A stretch of 64,000 bases of DNA from Lumnitzera littorea (lineage: Eukaryota; Streptophyta; Magnoliopsida; Myrtales; Combretaceae). Numbering within the stretch: the first letter of the stretch is position 1; every line of letters begins with the position of its first letter. A program made the translations under genes and the position numbers. The stretch spans positions 7,496,301 through 7,560,300 of the forward strand of contig JAMXBB010000002.1 of assembly GCA_024138015.1 (NCBI GenBank). The letters run 5' to 3'. The notes beneath the pieces were generated by a model. It worked only from the letters and a program-made list of their open reading frames with translations. It was not told the DNA's origin and searched no databases. Positions 61,229 through 64,000 of the stretch are shown here, piece by piece.

Positions 61229-61943
61229 TCAAAGTTCATCATGATAATCATAATCAAAATCATCATCTTCTTCCTCCTCAAATAGTGTCTCGTAGAAAGT
61301 ATTCTCATGATTGATCATCTCACCGAGGCTTAATTGACCATCTTTGTTGTCATCGGCCTGAAAATGGCATAGAAAACATAAATTATCAAGAAATAAAAGG
61401 TAACATAATACGATGACAAACACTCAAACCTTATTACCATTATATGGGGTCGGTTATATGGATCCTATTCTACCAATATGCTCTAAATAATGTACTAATA
61501 TCTCGAAAATTTTCGTTGTGATCCACTTTTGCACTGATAAAACAATGAACTTACCTGATTAATCAGATAGGTAGTGTAGTATCTAGCATAAGACAGTTGT
61601 CCAGGGAGTAAGTAAGAGAAAATAGGCAGCAGTTCTTCAATCTCCAACAGACTGAACAACAAGACAAAGTAATGGATGTGGATTAGCCAAAAGAGCATGG
61701 CAAATTACTCCACTCATCACAAATTTACTTATACGAATTGCAGCAACACAGGGTGAAGGTTGAAGCCTAGCATAGAAAGATGCATACTGGCTCTTGTTAA
61801 CATCAAGTTCGGCGAACTTCTGTTCAGGTTTTGGAACATCGATCCCAGGGTTTTCGTACTGGAAATAGGACTTGTAAATGTCATACACATGACCTACGAA
61901 TTCACTGTAGTCGAGTTTGTTGTTATCATTGTAGTCCATGCTC
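61229..61943 (-). CDS. ER-lumenal EF-hand calcium-binding protein, C-terminal exons
   Basis: Three minus-strand exons: 61788-61943, 61555-61651 and 61229-61357 (stop TGA at 61229-61231), joined by GT-AG introns with matching phases. They encode three EF-hand loops: DYNDNNKLDYSE, a loop split by an intron (D, N, S and final E at the ligand positions) and DDNKDGQLSLGE. The end is acidic (EEEEDDDFDYDY) and finishes HDEL, the ER retention signal. The layout fits plant relatives of the reticulocalbin/calumenin (CREC) family, which bind calcium in the ER lumen. Conserved LSYARYYTTYLINQ lies before the last hand. The first splice acceptor could be at 61943 or 3 nt inward. Upstream exons and the signal peptide were not found up to 64000. 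Confidence 0.88.
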
Positions 61944-64000
61944 CTGGCATAGAATAAGAAAAACAAGGAATTAGGAACTAACCACCGTCAATTATTTCGA
62001 ATGGATGCGTATTTGCTGTCACTATTTGGTTTTCTGAATTGTGTCCCGTCAATCATAATCGCCACTAGACAAAAAAAACTGGGTTGAATTGTAAAAATAT
62101 ATATGTATCCATTTTTGAAATTAAATACCTGAATCTCGAATTGAAAAAAACAAAATGTGTTTTTTAATAATTAGTTTGCCCTTAATTTTATAATTTCTCC
62201 TTAAATTTTAGTAATTAAAAATTAATGAAATAAGCTCGTAAACAATTTTTTATAATTTAAGGGCTTACTTCGATATTAGATCTAAAAGAGATAAATGCAC
62301 ATTGAGCAAAAATATAAAAGGTGCAATTGCAATATGAACCCTAAAATTAATACATATTTGTGCTAGTTTTTCAATCTACTTAGTATTCAATCATTGTTGA
62401 TGGAAACAATAAATTAGAAACAACACTAACTACATGTTTGATTGACATTATAATAGTAGAATATAACAACCATTTTCCCTTTGTATATTTGTGTTTAGTT
62501 GATATATGTTGGTAGGATATTTTAGACTTGAGTCCCTCAAGCCCATACCAACCTATCCATACTTATAATCTAGCTCCTTTCGGCTTGGATTTGACCTCCT
62601 TATCCACTTAGCCTACATAAGCCCAAGCTTGCTGGACGGTCTACCTACCTACTACAATCAACAATGAGCAAAAGATAAGGAACAAGGTTCAAAAATTAGG
62701 TCAACAAACACCTCTTACAAATTAGGACCACATCGAATTGCACAACTCTACTATTCTCAACTTATGAGTGTACCACTTGCCCACTAATGATTCCTTAACT
62801 TTTGGTAGCACTTCTTTATAAATATTAAGTCACCTTTAAACAGTAAATTACTTGATCACTTTGTGCACTTAGCCTTTCCTTTACACTCTAAGCTCTCTTA
62901 TTCTCTCAACGACTTTACTCTAACTTAAGCACCAAAGTGACAATGCCAAACAACACCTCGATATCCCTAACTATGTTCTTTCTTGTAGGCTAAACATCAA
63001 GCACAAAGCCTAATTCTCTCTAAATTCCACGAGTCAAATCCTGTAAACAATAGTATAGTTGTTATTTCTCGAAATTGCTATTATTATGAAATGAGGAATT
63101 GCAGTTCCTTTATAAGATCAAAGGAGTAGCTATTCTTTATCTTTTTGAGCTTCTTCTTCTTTTTTTTTTTTAATCTATTCATGAAATCTCAAATTAGCTA
63201 TAAGAAATAATTATTACTTTTCGATTGTATTCCTTAAGAATTGCAATCCCAATTCTACCTTACTTCATTTTACAAACTAAACGTATCATGAATAACTTAA
63301 CAAGATTTTATAAGATAAAATTTGCTAATGGTTTAATCAATAATTTCCTTACTACTAATCAGTGATAACAAACTTTTTTTTACCCATTCTAACACATTTG
63401 TGTGTGTGTTTTTTTTTCTTTCTTTCTTTCTTTTCTTTCAACGAAGAACGTTTCTCATGCTTTTTCAACTTTTGCCATTATTAAAGATTTAGAATCATCA
63501 AATACTATTCTAGTACTTTCAAGAATTGCACTTACTATTAGCTTTTAGCGGCAATTTAATGATGGAAGGTCGATTAAAACTCGTAGCTAAAGTGGTAATA
63601 AACCATTACATAAAATGTAAATGGAAAATAGCTAATTTTAATTTCAAAAGAAGAAATCATTGTCTTTGTTTAATATTTGTCGCCTTTCTATCATTATTTA
63701 CAGTCACTAATATCTGCAATACCGTAAACACTACTACGATAAAATCTGAGAACTACGAACCTTTGATCGTAATCACATTTTTCGTGGAACAAACACAGCC
63801 TTGAATGATGTACATCTTCCTCGTGACACTCATAGATGCATGATATGAGGAATATGGTGAGGGGATGACATACTTTGTACTAAAATTCGTCAGAAATGTC
63901 AACAATGAGTTCTTAACAACTGCATATATAGAGGCATTCAATATCGAAATTGTAGTAAATGAAAAAGGCAAAGGTGATGGGATTACTTGATTTTTTCTTT
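61944..64000. other. Intron or upstream region of the EF-hand gene, no exon recognised
   Basis: AT-rich with poly-T and (TTTC)n runs (63413-63436). I searched the minus strand for further EF-hand exons and saw none. Open frames at 63526-63804 and 63753-63971 have no recognisable domain. The stretch is probably a long intron with the 5' exons beyond the window. Confidence 0.45.

Noticed and set aside
61760..61957. Plus-strand open frame of 65 residues
   Set aside because: Antisense shadow of the EF-hand exon at 61788-61943.

Overview
The window looks like AT-rich, gene-poor nuclear DNA from a flowering plant, probably a dicot. It has GT-AG introns, Tat/Ogre-type and chromovirus-type Ty3/gypsy retrotransposons, an L1-type LINE remnant, and two plant-type host genes. 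No rRNA, organellar or bacterial genes were seen. Most long open frames are pieces of transposon polyproteins.

Layout. 1-3412 is a long LTR (family A, copy 1) cutting a chromovirus gag (3413-4141, minus) whose leader, primer site and probable LTR lie at 4142-5300. 6382-9619 is family A copy 2. 9620-22560 is AT-rich intergenic DNA with two tandem duplications, a foldback-like element (about 15.84-17.28 kb) and a three-exon gene at 14043-15173 (minus) for an 82-residue secreted precursor of a PSY-like tyrosine-sulfated peptide. 22560-23215 is a LINE reverse-transcriptase remnant.

23216-44620 is a nest. An outer Tat-type gypsy element (plus strand: gag, protease and start of RT at 23285-24953; rest of pol at 40373-43060) is split by an Ogre-like element (24954-40367, minus) with a perfect 5-bp target duplication GGTAT. 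The Ogre-like element has an extra 5' ORF1, gag-protease, a candidate spliceosomal intron between protease and RT, RT plus two RNase H domains, integrase, an 80-81 bp tandem array, a polypurine tract and a 2.5-kb 3' LTR. Its 5' LTR is reduced to 346 bp. It is itself split by family A copy 3 (32787-35694). Family A copy 4 (44626-50518, TSD TCATA) lies downstream of the outer pol and contains a solo Ogre-like LTR (46265-49042, TSD ATTAT).

50755-54960 is a decayed plus-strand chromovirus gag-pol followed by a possible LTR. 56508-59455 is family A copy 5. The right end holds the last three recognised exons (61229-61943, minus) of an ER-lumenal EF-hand protein ending in HDEL; its 5' exons were not found.

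The transposons record successive insertion, LTR-LTR recombination and decay rather than a cooperating system. The two host genes appear unrelated. Items of most interest are the phase-preserving intron in the Ogre-like pol, the 3'UTR satellite array, the layered insertions dated by target duplications, and the small PSY-like peptide gene with an added cysteine pair.
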